Source of the DNA: Triparma columacea
Taxonomy: Eukaryota > Sar > Bolidophyceae > Parmales > Triparmaceae
Assembly (NCBI GenBank): GCA_030267965.1
Contig: BRYA01000418.1
Coordinates: 45,634 to 75,293 of the forward strand
Direction of reading: 5' to 3'
DNA length: 29,660 bases
The notes under the pieces are model-generated. The model was not told the origin of the DNA and made no database searches. It saw only the letters and a program-made list of their open reading frames with translations. Position 1 is the first letter of the stretch. Every line of letters begins with the position of its first letter. Position numbers and translations under genes: made by a program. Below are positions 21,301-29,660 of the stretch, in pieces.

Positions 21301-22199
21301 AAAGGCTAACAAGTGCAGGGACGGCATGATTATGAACGTTGTTGCCGACGAGGACGTCCTCAACGAGAGCAAGTCCGAGGTTGACGCGTTCCTCAACGGG
21401 CTCCCGGGGGACGCCAACCCCGCCGAGAAGTTCATCGACTTCAAATCATCCGAGCACCCCTGGGCCACCCAGGCCAGGGCCGAAATGGGCGCCGCCAAGA
21501 ACGAGGGCTTCGTTGTCCCCACGCAGGTGAATTACGTCGGGCAGGGCGCGCGCCTCTACGACGTCGGGGAGAAGATGAAGGGATCAGCTAGTGTGATCGC
21601 CAGGCACCTGAGAACCGGATACCTCTGGGACACCGTGAGGGTCATCGGGGGGGCGTATGGGGGATTCTGCACTCTCAGCGGGGGGACTGGGGTGTTCACC
21701 TTCTTAAGCTACAGGGATCCTAACTTCGTCGGAAGGTGAGTGGAGCAGCTGCCTGGTTCATGGGTGTGCATTTGTGTTTGTGCTGGGGTCTTGAATAATT
21801 TTCCTCACCCCACTCCCAATACGTTCCCTTCACCACCTTAGTTTCGAGGCCTACGAAAAAGCCGCCGACGCCCTCATGGAGCAGGCCGAGAACCTCACCT
21901 CTGAGCAGCTCGCCACGGCCATCATCGGCGCCGTCGGCGACCTCGACAGCGCTCTCAGCGTCGACGCCAAGGGAGCCACCCAGTTCGCCCGCTGGCTCGC
22001 CAACGAGTCCCCTGAACAACGCCAGAAGTACAGGGACGAGATCCTCGCCACGAGTAAGGAGGACTTCATCGAGTTCGCAAAGAGAATGAAGGAAAGGATG
22101 ACGAAAGAGAAAATGTCCACGGCGGTCATTAGCAGCAAGGGGGGAATTGAGGAGGCTATTGAACAGGGGAGGGAGATGGAGATTGTCGAGGTTCTTTGA
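18399..22199 (+). CDS. PreP: Presequence protease (PreP / CYM1 / PITRM1), M16C zinc metallopeptidase
   Basis: Exons 18399..18472, 18755..20318, 20461..21062, 21136..21735 and 21842..22199 encode 1065 aa, the usual length of the family. All phases match (2, 0, 2, 2). PreP degrades cleaved targeting peptides and other short unstructured peptides inside mitochondria or plastids. The inverted zinc motif HILEH gives H115, E118 and H119. E215 (in NEMKG) lies exactly 100 residues after H115, the same spacing as in the plant enzyme. R915 and Y921 near the C-terminus reproduce the Arg/Tyr pair, six apart, that binds the substrate end in M16 enzymes. The two halves joined by a charged helical hairpin (about 510-570) form the closing chamber. 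Exon 1 encodes MLSLAILSRTGNRAGAF, a basic amphipathic leader free of acidic residues, and so a mitochondrial presequence. It is followed by a convergent dehydrogenase gene, 156 bp between stops. Confidence 0.96.
20366..20412. repeat. CA/CG-rich dinucleotide tract in PreP intron 2
   Basis: An imperfect CA-rich tract (ACGCACGCACACAC-type units) lies within the intron between PreP exons 2 and 3. It is a simple microsatellite with no coding content. Confidence 0.7.
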
Positions 22200-22355
22200 G
22201 ATTGATTTGTATAGGTGGTAACAGGGGGGATGAAGTGAGAAGCGAACAAGGCGAATGATAAAGAACTTGATTCAATGCTAAAGATGTGTATTATCAGTAT
22301 TTTCTTTTCGTCGTTTTCTAATCTACCTAGACTCTATTTACCCCCCCTCCCTTTA

Positions 22356-25300
22356 CTACATTTTGATCTTCTCGTTCTTCGGGTCGTACGGTGGTCCCGC
22401 GTAAACGTCGCAGTCGTAAATCCTGTCCGCCACCAGTAGCTGCCACTTGCCATCCTTCAGGAACTTCTTGTTCAAGATGGCCCCTTCCGGGTGCTCCGCC
22501 ATGACCAGTCCGACGGCCCCCCCGACGGAGAAGCCCTGGCTCCCGGCCCGGACCTCACCTACTGGTACCCCGTCGACGGTGAGAATCTCGCCATGGTGGA
22601 GGTAGCAGGATGGGTCTCTGGGGGGTGTGGAAGAGTGGACGGGGCGATAATTAGAACAGGTGCAGCTTGCGTATCGAGGAGGCGCCCACTTCTCACCTGC
22701 AGACTACGGAGACCATTCTCTTTGTCATGCCTCCCCTATTCTTGTTTTTCTTCCTCTCCTCCACGACCTTTTCCTTCCCAATGAACCCCCCCTCCTTCTT
22801 CATGTCTGCAGTGAAGCCTAGCCCCGCCTCTACGAGCGTGTCCGTGTTGTCCAGGTCGTGACCGTAGTCCCTATACCCCTTCTCAAGCCTCAGGCTTCCC
22901 AGGGCCTTGAGCCCTGCGTGAAGACGGGGAGGGGGGGGAATCAAGGGCGCGCGACGGAGGCGAGGATTTTTTTCCGGGTGAGCAAGGCAGGCGAAAAGGT
23001 CGCAAGAGAGGCAAGCCGAAGGGAAAGCGTGACACGCCCTCCAGCCCGCTTCCTCTTCTCGCCAGTTTCTCACCTACGTGCTTGAGCCCAAATTCCTTCC
23101 CCGCCTCCACGATAACATCGTAAACCTCCACCGCCCTTTCCTTCGGAACGTAGAGCTCGTACCCCAGCTCCCCGACGTAGGTAATCCTCACGGCCCTGAA
23201 GTTCACCCCCCCGACCTCAATCTCCTTGGCCGCCCTGAAAGGGAAGGCCGCGTCTGACATGTCGTTCGCGGTTATGGACTGGAGCAGCTCCCTCGACCTG
23301 GGCCCCTGCAGGTTAATGTAGGCGTAGTCCTCCGTCCTGTCGGTAATTTTAACGTCCTCCCCTGTACCGATCCTCCTCGCCATGTGCTGCTCTACGTGTC
23401 TGTGCTGAGTGTCAGTGGCGACGACCATAAATTCATCAGGACCCATCTTTGTTACGGTGAGGTCGGCCTGGAGGTACCCGAACTGGCGGCAGGTTTTCGG
23501 GAGGGGGGGGGGGGAGGGCGGGGAAGAGGTTAGGGTTGCTCCTTTCGTTGTCTTTTTCACTCTCCTCCCCCCTTCGCTCTTTCTCTCATCTCTCTCTATC
23601 TCTCTCTCTCTCACCTCGTCAAGCCACTGCGTGTACGTGATAACATCATCGTCCCCATCCACATCCGCCGTAGATATTCTATTAAGGAACCCCCCCGCGT
23701 CCTTCCCCCCCACCACAAACTTGCTCATGAAGCTCATGTCAATCAGGCCGACGCCCTCCCTGACGGCTAGGTGCTCGGACCTCCAGTTCTCCTCGTAGTT
23801 CTCCTTGCCGAAGCCCCAGGCGGGCTCGATCGTCCTGTCGTAGTACATGGGTGACTCCCACCCGCTCACGTCCCTGAAAGTAGCTTCGTTCGTTAGCGCT
23901 TCCAGCCTAACATTCAGCGGCGAGTGCTTCCTCCCCCTCGCCGACTCGTACCCCTGGTTCGGGTAGTGGCACTTGTACGTCTTCCCTATGGCCTCCTTCA
24001 CCCTCTCCCTCCTGAACTCCTCCTCCATGTGGAAGGCCCTGAACCTGCTAGGCGTTATGCCTGTTACGTCTACGTCGGGGAGGCCGTCATTTATCCACCT
24101 TGCCATCGTCCTTCCCACCCCCCCGGCGGTCAGGATTCCGATGGAGTTGAGGCCGGCGGCGATCCAGTAGTCGTCGACCTCAGGCACTGGTCCTAAAATG
24201 GGGTTGTTATCTGGGGTGAAGGACTCGGGGCCACAGAAGAAGTTCTTCATACCGACGTTGCGGGTGGAAGGGACCCGGGACATTGCGGATTCAAGGTAAG
24301 GCATCATCCTGTCCCAGTCAGGCTGGATTTCACCGAAGCTGAAATCAGAAGGGATCCCACCTTCGTTCCAGCTGGAGAGGGAGGGATTTGAGGTGAGAGG
24401 ATGATGAGTGAAGTTTTTGACGTTAGCGTTGTTCTGTGGTTTGCCCTTCTCACCTCGCTCCCTCTCCTTCGAAAAGTCCTAGCATGAGTCCGTCCCCCTC
24501 CGGCCTTATGTAAACGTAGTTGCTCCCATCCTCCACTACTGGCCACTCCCTGTCCACCTCCGGCATGCCCTCGGTTATCAGGTAGTAGTGCTCCGCCGCC
24601 TGGTTTGGACAGACGATGCCGTCAGCTTCAGCCATCTGGGGGGGAGGGGGGGGGGTGGTGGTGGTGGTGGGGTTTGAGGCGATTGAAAAGGTATCATTTT
24701 AGTTTAAATTCCAATCACCTTTCACCCCCCCTCCCCCCCCTATTTCTCTCACCTGTCTCGCCCACATCCCTCCCGCATTAATAACGCACTTAGCTTCAAC
24801 AATTTCCCCACTCTCCAGTTCCACTCCCCTCGCTCTTTTCCTTCCTCCCCCCTCCCCCCCCTCGTAAAGTACTCTCTTGACAGGCGCGTTCTCCCTGATA
24901 AGACCACCCTGACCCTTAGCACCCTTTGCGAATGCCATGCAGGCGTCGTATGGGTTAACCCTACCGTCTGTCTTAACCTCGAAACCAGCGAGAACGTCGG
25001 AAACGTCGAGGAGGGGAAACTTGGACAGGACTTGGGAGGGGGTTAACTCGGACACGTCTACGCCGAGGTAACGGTTGAAGGTTGAAACACGCCTGTACTC
25101 CTCGAGACGGGAGGGACTGTTGGCAAGCTGAGGAGAGATGGGGTGGGGAGGGGAGGGTGGGTTGGGGGGACGCGTCTGGCGGACATTGTTGCGTATCTTT
25201 GTGTATCTCTACATATCTTATATATCTCTTTGCACCCTCCTCCCCCGCCCTCTCACCTCAATGAAGCCAACGTCCTTAAACCCCGTGTCCATCCCAGTTT

Positions 25301-25577
25301 CCTCCCTCAGTCCCCTTTCGTAAAGTCCCTTTGTGTACTTCCTCCACTCAGTGCTTGTGCTGGAGAGGCTACCGAACGTTACCATTAGGCCGGCTGCGTG
25401 CCATGTCGTCCCGGAGGTTAGAGTGGAACGCTCGAGCAGGACGGAGGGGATTGAGAGGTGAGATAGATGATATAGGATTGAGGTTCCGATGATACCTCCT
25501 GTGTTTGTATTGTATGTGTGTGTCGGGGGGGGGAGGGGGTTGTGTGAGTGTGTGTGTGGGGGGGGGGGATTGGGTGT

Positions 25578-25608
<31 letters not shown>

Positions 25609-25778
25609 AGTGTGAGTTGGGGATGAAGGAGTGCCCCTGTGTCGTGCCAAAAAGCTTCAAATGGCATTATTTACTCAATTCAACGGTATTTAAATTATAA
25701 CTTACCTCCTATAATCACTACTGGAGGTGCTGCAGCGCTTGACACTAATCTAACGCTCGTTGGACCGAATGCTGGCAT
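22356..25778 (-). CDS. SARDH: Sarcosine/dimethylglycine dehydrogenase family flavoprotein (DAO + GcvT domains)
   Basis: Eight exons (25778..25706, 25498..25257, 25127..24753, 24635..24454, 24371..23615, 23482..23074, 22913..22697, 22617..22356) encode 838 aa with all phases consistent. The N-terminal FAD-dependent oxidoreductase half has GGGIIG (residues 24-29, created by joining exons 1 and 2) and TSGTTWHAAG with H58, the histidine that carries covalent FAD in this family. It continues through CGPESFTPD and a second-half GLNSIGI motif. The C-terminal half is a GcvT/aminomethyltransferase fold that takes the one-carbon unit onto tetrahydrofolate, with YVGELGYELYVP, SLRLEKGYRDYG and a final YDPKNEKIKM. 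The enzyme oxidatively demethylates sarcosine (or dimethylglycine). CGPESFTPD and the C-terminus are closer to sarcosine dehydrogenase as I remember it, but the substrate is not certain. The N-terminus is only about 18 residues before the FAD motif and shows no clear mitochondrial presequence. Confidence 0.92.
25573..25616. repeat. TG dinucleotide repeat in dehydrogenase intron 1
   Basis: A long, nearly perfect TG run, with further TG- and G-rich stretches on its left side, fills much of the 207-bp first intron. On the coding strand it is a CA repeat. Confidence 0.85.
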
Positions 25779-25846
25779 TTTACAGCCTTCCAACAATTAA
25801 TTCATTTGGGTTCTGTGAACTCAGGCAGGCAGGGATACCTTTCAGC

Positions 25847-25856
25847 ATATATATAT
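25847..25856 (-). promoter_or_regulatory. TATA element of the dehydrogenase gene
   Basis: ATATATATAT lies about 70 bp upstream of the ATG at 25778, in the 152-bp space between this gene and the stop of the upstream PDI-like gene. The position fits a TATA box, but the repeat reads the same on both strands. Confidence 0.45.
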
Positions 25857-25930
25857 CGAGCAAGTCACGAACAAGTTAATCAACTGATTTTCGGTCTGAG
25901 TAAAGTCTTTTCCTAATAAACTTTCCGCCT

Positions 25931-27739
25931 TTACAGCTCCTCAGCCCCCGCCCCCGGTGCCGTAAGCATCGGCTGACTTCTGAAAAGTCCCCTAACCCAA
26001 GCCTTGAACCCCTCCCTCTTCAGCCTCCTCACGCTGTACATAACGCGTCCCCAGGTTCCCACGTACTTCCTTTCCGTCACGTATCCCTTGAAGGGGACCG
26101 TGACGTGCGACCAGAGGAATTCGAACATGTGCTCGTTCAGGAACTCCTCGGCCTCGAACCTGACGGGCCAAGACTTGTCAACTCCGGGGAAGAACCATAT
26201 GACTGGTGTTTTCGCAACGTCAATATTTTTTAGCGTGACGTCATTATCGTCCACGTCGTAGTTGAAAAAGTCAATGGTGGGCTCCATCTGGTACCGGGAA
26301 GCGAAAGCGTTGAACTCCTGGTTGTTCCTCATGTGTTCTTTATCTCCCTTGGAGAAGAAGAAGACGAACTGATCCTTGTCTTCCGCGAGGAGGATGTTGC
26401 GCCTCAAATTCTTCCCAACGAGCTTCTTGACAGGGACCATCTTCATGTTCCCCTTCTTCGCGGCCTCCGATCTGGCCCTTGGGACTGCGCCGCATTCCTT
26501 CCCAGATGGGCCGTAATCTAGCCAGCAATTTCGCAGGTTTTCAACCAGCTTATCACCCTCCAACTCCGACCCTGAGAGAAGCTTCGTTACAATTGTTCCA
26601 ACCCCGCCACTGATGTCTAAAAGCAATACCGCCGGCAAGCTGCTTTCGTCCTCTAGCCTGTAGTGCTCAAGGATAACCGGGCTCTTCTCAGAGTCTACCC
26701 ACGTCGCCCCCATTTCACCCGCGTGGTTCGAGGTGATTTCCGTAACCACCGAATCCTTGAGCGCTTGAACCTTGTCTCCGGGGGCAACGACCATGACAAA
26801 CAGCTTCACAATGGAGTTCGTTTGGCACTTGCTAAGCAGAGCGGGAACGTAAGGGTCCATAGCGCTCCCTACCCCGACGATGAATTTAGCCATCGAATCC
26901 TCAGTAAAGGAGTCAGTCTTAGTCTTTCTGACGCCGGTCTTTTTGTTCCAAACCTCAAGGCAAACCGAGTCGCACTTTGGCCCGAAATCCGCGTCAGCGT
27001 CAACCCTACCAAAGTATATTGTCTTCCTTCGCAAGAGCTCGTCGGAAATAACGCCGGGGTATATTTTCTGAAACGCCGCCGCTGAAGCCGTACTTGCCTT
27101 ATCCTTCAAGATAACGACCAAGTCCTCGTTCATAGACCCGACGAAGCGGTCATAGCTTTCTGAAGTATCAATCTCAGTCACTTCAAACCCAGACATTTGA
27201 CGGTCCAAGAACTTCGTGATCTCCCCAGCTTCGTTAGCCCCGCTGTACTTCACAGCCGCCCCCACCGACCCGTCGAACGAAGTGCCGGGGAAATAGTAAA
27301 GCGTAGGATAAGATTGTATGCTGTACTTTTTCGCAAGATCAACTGTGGGTTGGGGCGGAAAGGAAAAGTGAGCAAAGAGAGAGGCGCCGCGACATATATG
27401 GGCGTCTCGCTTAAGCACTGCCGATCATTATTCCCCCCCTCCTCTCTCACCTTCCTTCTCTGCATCGACCTTTGTGAATATCAAGGACTTCACCTTCTCA
27501 GTGTTGGGAACGCTTGGCGCCTCGTACGATTCTTCGAGCGCCTCGTACACGGGGTGCAACTTATTGCAGTGACCGCACCAGGGAGCGTAGAAAAATGTGA
27601 GTTGAGATGAGGACCCGTTAGGGACTGTGAAGTTTGAGGTGGTAAGGGGGAGGACTGATGATGATGATGGAGAAACGGAGATTAGAAAGATGAACACGGG
27701 GGAAAAGATGTGAAGAATATACGAAGAAGACATCCTCAT
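25931..27739 (-). CDS. Secretory PDI-like protein, one active CGHC domain and a degenerate second thioredoxin fold
   Basis: Exons 27739..27451 and 27342..25931 encode 566 aa (donor GTGAGA, acceptor CACAG, phase 1). A signal peptide (about 1-28, YILHIFSPVFIFLISV) is followed by a thioredoxin domain with PWCGHC (C55 and C58). After the splice the domain continues with the cis-Pro loop SYPT. This domain should oxidise or isomerise disulfides in the ER. Two middle segments look like redox-inactive b-type folds. The last fold (about 405-530) keeps the family pattern (KLVGKNL, then FVFFF, later TPVIWFFPG with the cis-Pro), but the CGHC position reads SKGDKEHM at about 427-434, so it cannot do dithiol chemistry. 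The protein ends in AEEL, which resembles an ER-retrieval signal of KDEL type only loosely. Length and a-b-b'-a' order match PDI. It is divergent from the small gene at 27892, 152 bp away. Confidence 0.88.
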
Positions 27740-27891
27740 ATTTAATTAATTAAGGTATCAACAACTGGGAAACTTCGAAATTTTATTTAGTGGGAGTCCT
27801 TTCAAGGCCAAGTGGCTGAACTGACTTGTCTTTGACCCAAACTGTCATTCAAGGTACCAAATCAAAATCTTGCTTTTAAAAAGAGCTAACT

Positions 27892-28600
27892 ATGACAGAT
27901 TTCGATGAATGGCTCATAATCGACACTGACGGACAAATACTTGACAACGAAGACGAATTTGAAGCCGTAAGCTCCACCAAAGGTAGGGATTTACCAAGAA
28001 TTCTGAATTCTCAAGACCCGACTCTTCTGAATAGTTTGAAATTTCTCCTCCCCCCAACAATCTAACCCGTCAAATCACCCACTCACAGAGCCACTTACTG
28101 GCGAAATCCCTATAAACGGCTTAGAGGAGTCCGTAAACCTTTCCAAGCCCCTCCTTCCCTCCTCCTCTCCTCCCCCTCTCTCTCCTTCCCCTCCTCCCGG
28201 TTCAAACCCCTCGCCGTCTCTTGCCAAAGGCCCTCAGGGGGACCCCGATAAAGCGGGACAAAGGTACACAGTGGGGGCGGGGGGGGAAGAACTCGACCCC
28301 ATAGCCATGCTCAAAATGAGGATGGGGGGCAAGGTGAGAGAGAGAGAGGGAGAGAGAGAGAGAGAGAGAGAGACAAGGGAGAAAGCTCCCGAGTGTTTGG
28401 CTTCAACCCCCCCCCCTCTCCCTCTCCCCCCTTCAAATCCTAACCCCCTCCCTTCCCCCCCCCCTGCACCTCAGAAGAAGAAGAAGAAGGGGAAGAAGAA
28501 GTCCCAAGGTTACGCTGTTACTTGTGCTCTCGAGGCCATCAAGGGGGAGAAGAAGATCAAGCAGGGTGGTGGAGGAGGTGGGCGTAGGGGTGTGTGCTGA
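27892..28600 (+). CDS. Small Lys-rich hypothetical protein (153 aa)
   Basis: Exons 27892..27982, 28089..28333 and 28475..28600 give 154 codons including the stop, with consistent phases (1, then 0). Intron 1 uses an unusual GTAGGG donor; intron 2 uses GTGAGA and contains a GA repeat. The N-terminus (MTDFDEWLIID) is acidic and hydrophobic, followed by a Ser/Pro-rich linker. A conserved-looking segment (EELDPIAMLKMRMGGK) then runs directly into a Lys cluster, a short helix (YAVTCALEAIKGEKK) and a Gly/Arg tail ending in Cys. No family is recognised. The Lys cluster could be a nuclear localisation or nucleic-acid-binding patch. It shares a short divergent promoter region with the PDI-like gene. 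Confidence 0.6.
28334..28374. repeat. GA-rich microsatellite in an intron
   Basis: A GA repeat begins right at the GTGAGAGAG donor of the second intron of the small Lys-rich gene. Confidence 0.75.
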
Positions 28601-28634
28601 GGAAATACGAGGAAGGGGAGGGGGGGGGGATATC

Positions 28635-28640
28635 AATAAA
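28635..28640 (+). terminator. Possible polyadenylation signal of the small Lys-rich gene
   Basis: AATAAA begins 35 bp after the stop codon, in an A-rich stretch. It fits a canonical polyadenylation hexamer. I see no equally clear hexamer after the other genes here, so it may be chance. Confidence 0.35.
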
Positions 28641-28711
28641 AAATAGGATTAAAAATATAGGGAGAAAAAAAAATAGGCAGGAAAGGAAATGGTGCGGGGC
28701 GGTATTTAGTG

Positions 28712-28838
28712 CGAAGAGAGAAAGGGAGAAAGAGGGAGAGAGAGGGAGAGAGTGGGAGAGAGAGGGAGAGAGAGGGAGAGGGAGGGAGAGAGAGGGAAAG
28801 AGAGGGAGAGAGAGAAAGAAGAAAGAGAAGGGAAGGAA
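28712..28838. repeat. Long GA-rich (GAGAGAGG) tract
   Basis: About 125 bp of purines built from GAGAGAGG-like units of about 8-10 bp. The strand is all purine apart from a single T, so triplex or H-DNA formation is conceivable. Confidence 0.85.
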
Positions 28839-29140
28839 AAAGAGAGAAACGCTAAACAAAAAGAGTAATAATTGGAAGAAGACAAGAAGACAACATCGAG
28901 TCACTGGGCAAGCGGGAGAGAGGGGGAGGAGAAGGACGCGGAACAACCTTTGTTAAAATGCGGGGGTGGATATATTGAATAAAAAAAAAGGAAAAAAGAT
29001 GAATATAACACATCATACATACTACAACTATAATACACGTAAGGAGCAAGTCCGAGGACCTGTTCGAAACCTTGAAATTCCCTCTCATCCTCTCATGTTT
29101 ATGTGACCTCGGCTCATTTTTTGGCCATTTTTCAGGGAGA

Positions 29141-29526
29141 ATGTCAGCCAATAGTTTCAAAGCCTTTACAAAGATTGTTGATACTCTATTAGCCCGTGAT
29201 GACTCAGGTACGGTTAGATTGGCGTTTGTTGGCTCTAAAATGGAAATATTTGGGAGGAGGGGATTTTATTGCGGGCTCTGCGATCCTCAAACCCCTCCAT
29301 TTTTACTCCATTTTTACACACACGCTCACTAATACCTTCCAATTCCCTTTTAGGCCCCTTCACAAAACCAGTTGACTGGCAATCACTCGGTCTTTGGGAC
29401 TACCCCAAGGTAATAACCAACTTCATGGACCTTGGGACTGTCAGGTCAAATCTATCCCAAAATAACTACGACACACTGGAGGCGGCGGCTAACGACGTCA
29501 GGCAGGTCTTCAAGAACTGCTGCAAG
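29141..29526 (+). CDS. Bromodomain protein, 5' part only (gene continues past window end)
   Basis: Exons 29141..29207 and 29354..29526 encode the first 80 residues. Intron 1 has an unusual GTACGG donor and a TTTTAG acceptor. A GTGAGA donor at 29527 opens an intron that continues past the window. The protein begins MSANSFKAFTKIVDTLLARD and then reads PFTKPVDWQSLGLWDYPKVI, followed by MDLGTV, a Tyr in NNYDTL and VFKNCCK. This is the Z helix, ZA loop, A helix and B-helix start of a bromodomain, an acetyl-lysine reader of chromatin proteins. The conserved Asn that binds acetyl-lysine usually follows the point where this exon ends, so it is not visible. The usual Pro before MDLGT is Phe here. The family (BET-like, GCN5-like or other) cannot be decided from this part. 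Confidence 0.82.
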
Positions 29527-29660
29527 GTGAGAGGTAGTGGTTTGTGGGGGAGGGGGGGGATGGAGAGAGGAGAGAGGAGAGAAGAAAGAAGACAGAGAGC
29601 AATTGATGAGACGAGAAAAAACAAACAAGCGTTAGAACCCAGGCCACAACTCACCCCCCC
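29527..29660 (+). other. Start of second intron of the bromodomain gene
   Basis: From the GTGAGA donor to the end of the window the sequence is G- and GA-rich with no convincing acceptor followed by a bromodomain continuation. The next exon probably lies outside the window. Confidence 0.55.

Larger units (their letters stand above)
28601..29140. other. Intergenic, purine-rich; no gene seen
   Basis: About 540 bp between the small Lys-rich gene and the bromodomain gene. It holds an AATAAA, a long GA tract (28712-28838), A-rich runs near 28980 and no ORF that looks coding. The open frames here are products of the GA repeat. The promoter of the bromodomain gene should lie at the right end, but I see no clear element. 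Confidence 0.6.

Noticed and set aside
22491..25388. Several plus-strand frames opposite the dehydrogenase
   Set aside because: They are antisense shadows. The minus strand gives a complete eight-exon enzyme with known motifs.
25505..25667. Thr/His-rich N-terminal extension of dehydrogenase exon 2
   Set aside because: It is the translated CA repeat of intron 1. Splicing from 25706 to 25498 restores the GGGIIG FAD motif exactly.
28712..28956. Open frame of Arg/Glu through the GA tract
   Set aside because: Any GA repeat is open in several frames; there is no unique sequence to support coding.
29041..29085. GTTCGAAAC that looks like a tRNA T-loop
   Set aside because: The flanking bases do not form a T-stem, and there is no matching D-arm, anticodon arm or acceptor stem.
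1..29660. CRISPR array, phage, insertion sequence or bacterial operon
   Set aside because: No spaced direct repeats, no transposase and no terminal inverted repeats were seen. The genes are intron-bearing and eukaryotic.

Overview
This is a gene-dense stretch of nuclear DNA from a eukaryote, most likely a unicellular alga or other protist; a stramenopile microalga (bolidophyte- or diatom-like) is my inference, not a proof. Genes lie on both strands and are packed closely. Convergent stops are 33, 108 and 156 bp apart and divergent starts about 150-400 bp apart. Genes have short spliceosomal introns of about 70-280 bp. Twenty of the 23 donors I resolved are GTGAG, and several introns carry a CTAAC branch-point-like motif before a C-rich tract and a CAG or TAG acceptor. 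There is no operon, Shine-Dalgarno site, insertion sequence or CRISPR array.

Layout from left to right: (1) the 5' part of a multi-membrane-span protein gene (minus, cut by the window edge); (2) a Ser/Asp-rich acidic protein (minus), possibly the first exon of gene 1; (3) a tiny one-span coiled-coil protein (plus); (4) a K+-dependent Na+/Ca2+ exchanger (minus) with a complete four-helix voltage-sensor domain in its central loop; (5) a giant protein of about 3443 aa (plus) with IQ arrays, tandem Tudor-like folds, WW modules and a run of B-box-like zinc modules, mostly in one 8.2 kb exon; (6) an unrecognised secreted or possibly plastid-targeted protein (minus) whose 3' end contains a 7-N gap; (7) a complete presequence protease, PreP, of the M16C family (plus, 5 exons); (8) a sarcosine or dimethylglycine dehydrogenase (minus, 8 exons); (9) a secretory PDI-like protein with one active and one degenerate thioredoxin fold (minus, 2 exons); (10) a small Lys-rich protein (plus, 3 exons); (11) the start of a bromodomain gene (plus, cut by the window edge).

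All spliced models were built by hand from GT-AG junctions. For every one the reading phase was checked across each intron and the total length is divisible by three. The genes do not form one pathway; this looks like an ordinary mixture of housekeeping and lineage-specific genes. The outstanding item is the exchanger with a voltage sensor. Its S4 helix has eight basic residues at strict three-residue spacing, and the S4 is itself completed across an intron. That suggests a Ca2+ extrusion transporter directly controlled by membrane voltage.
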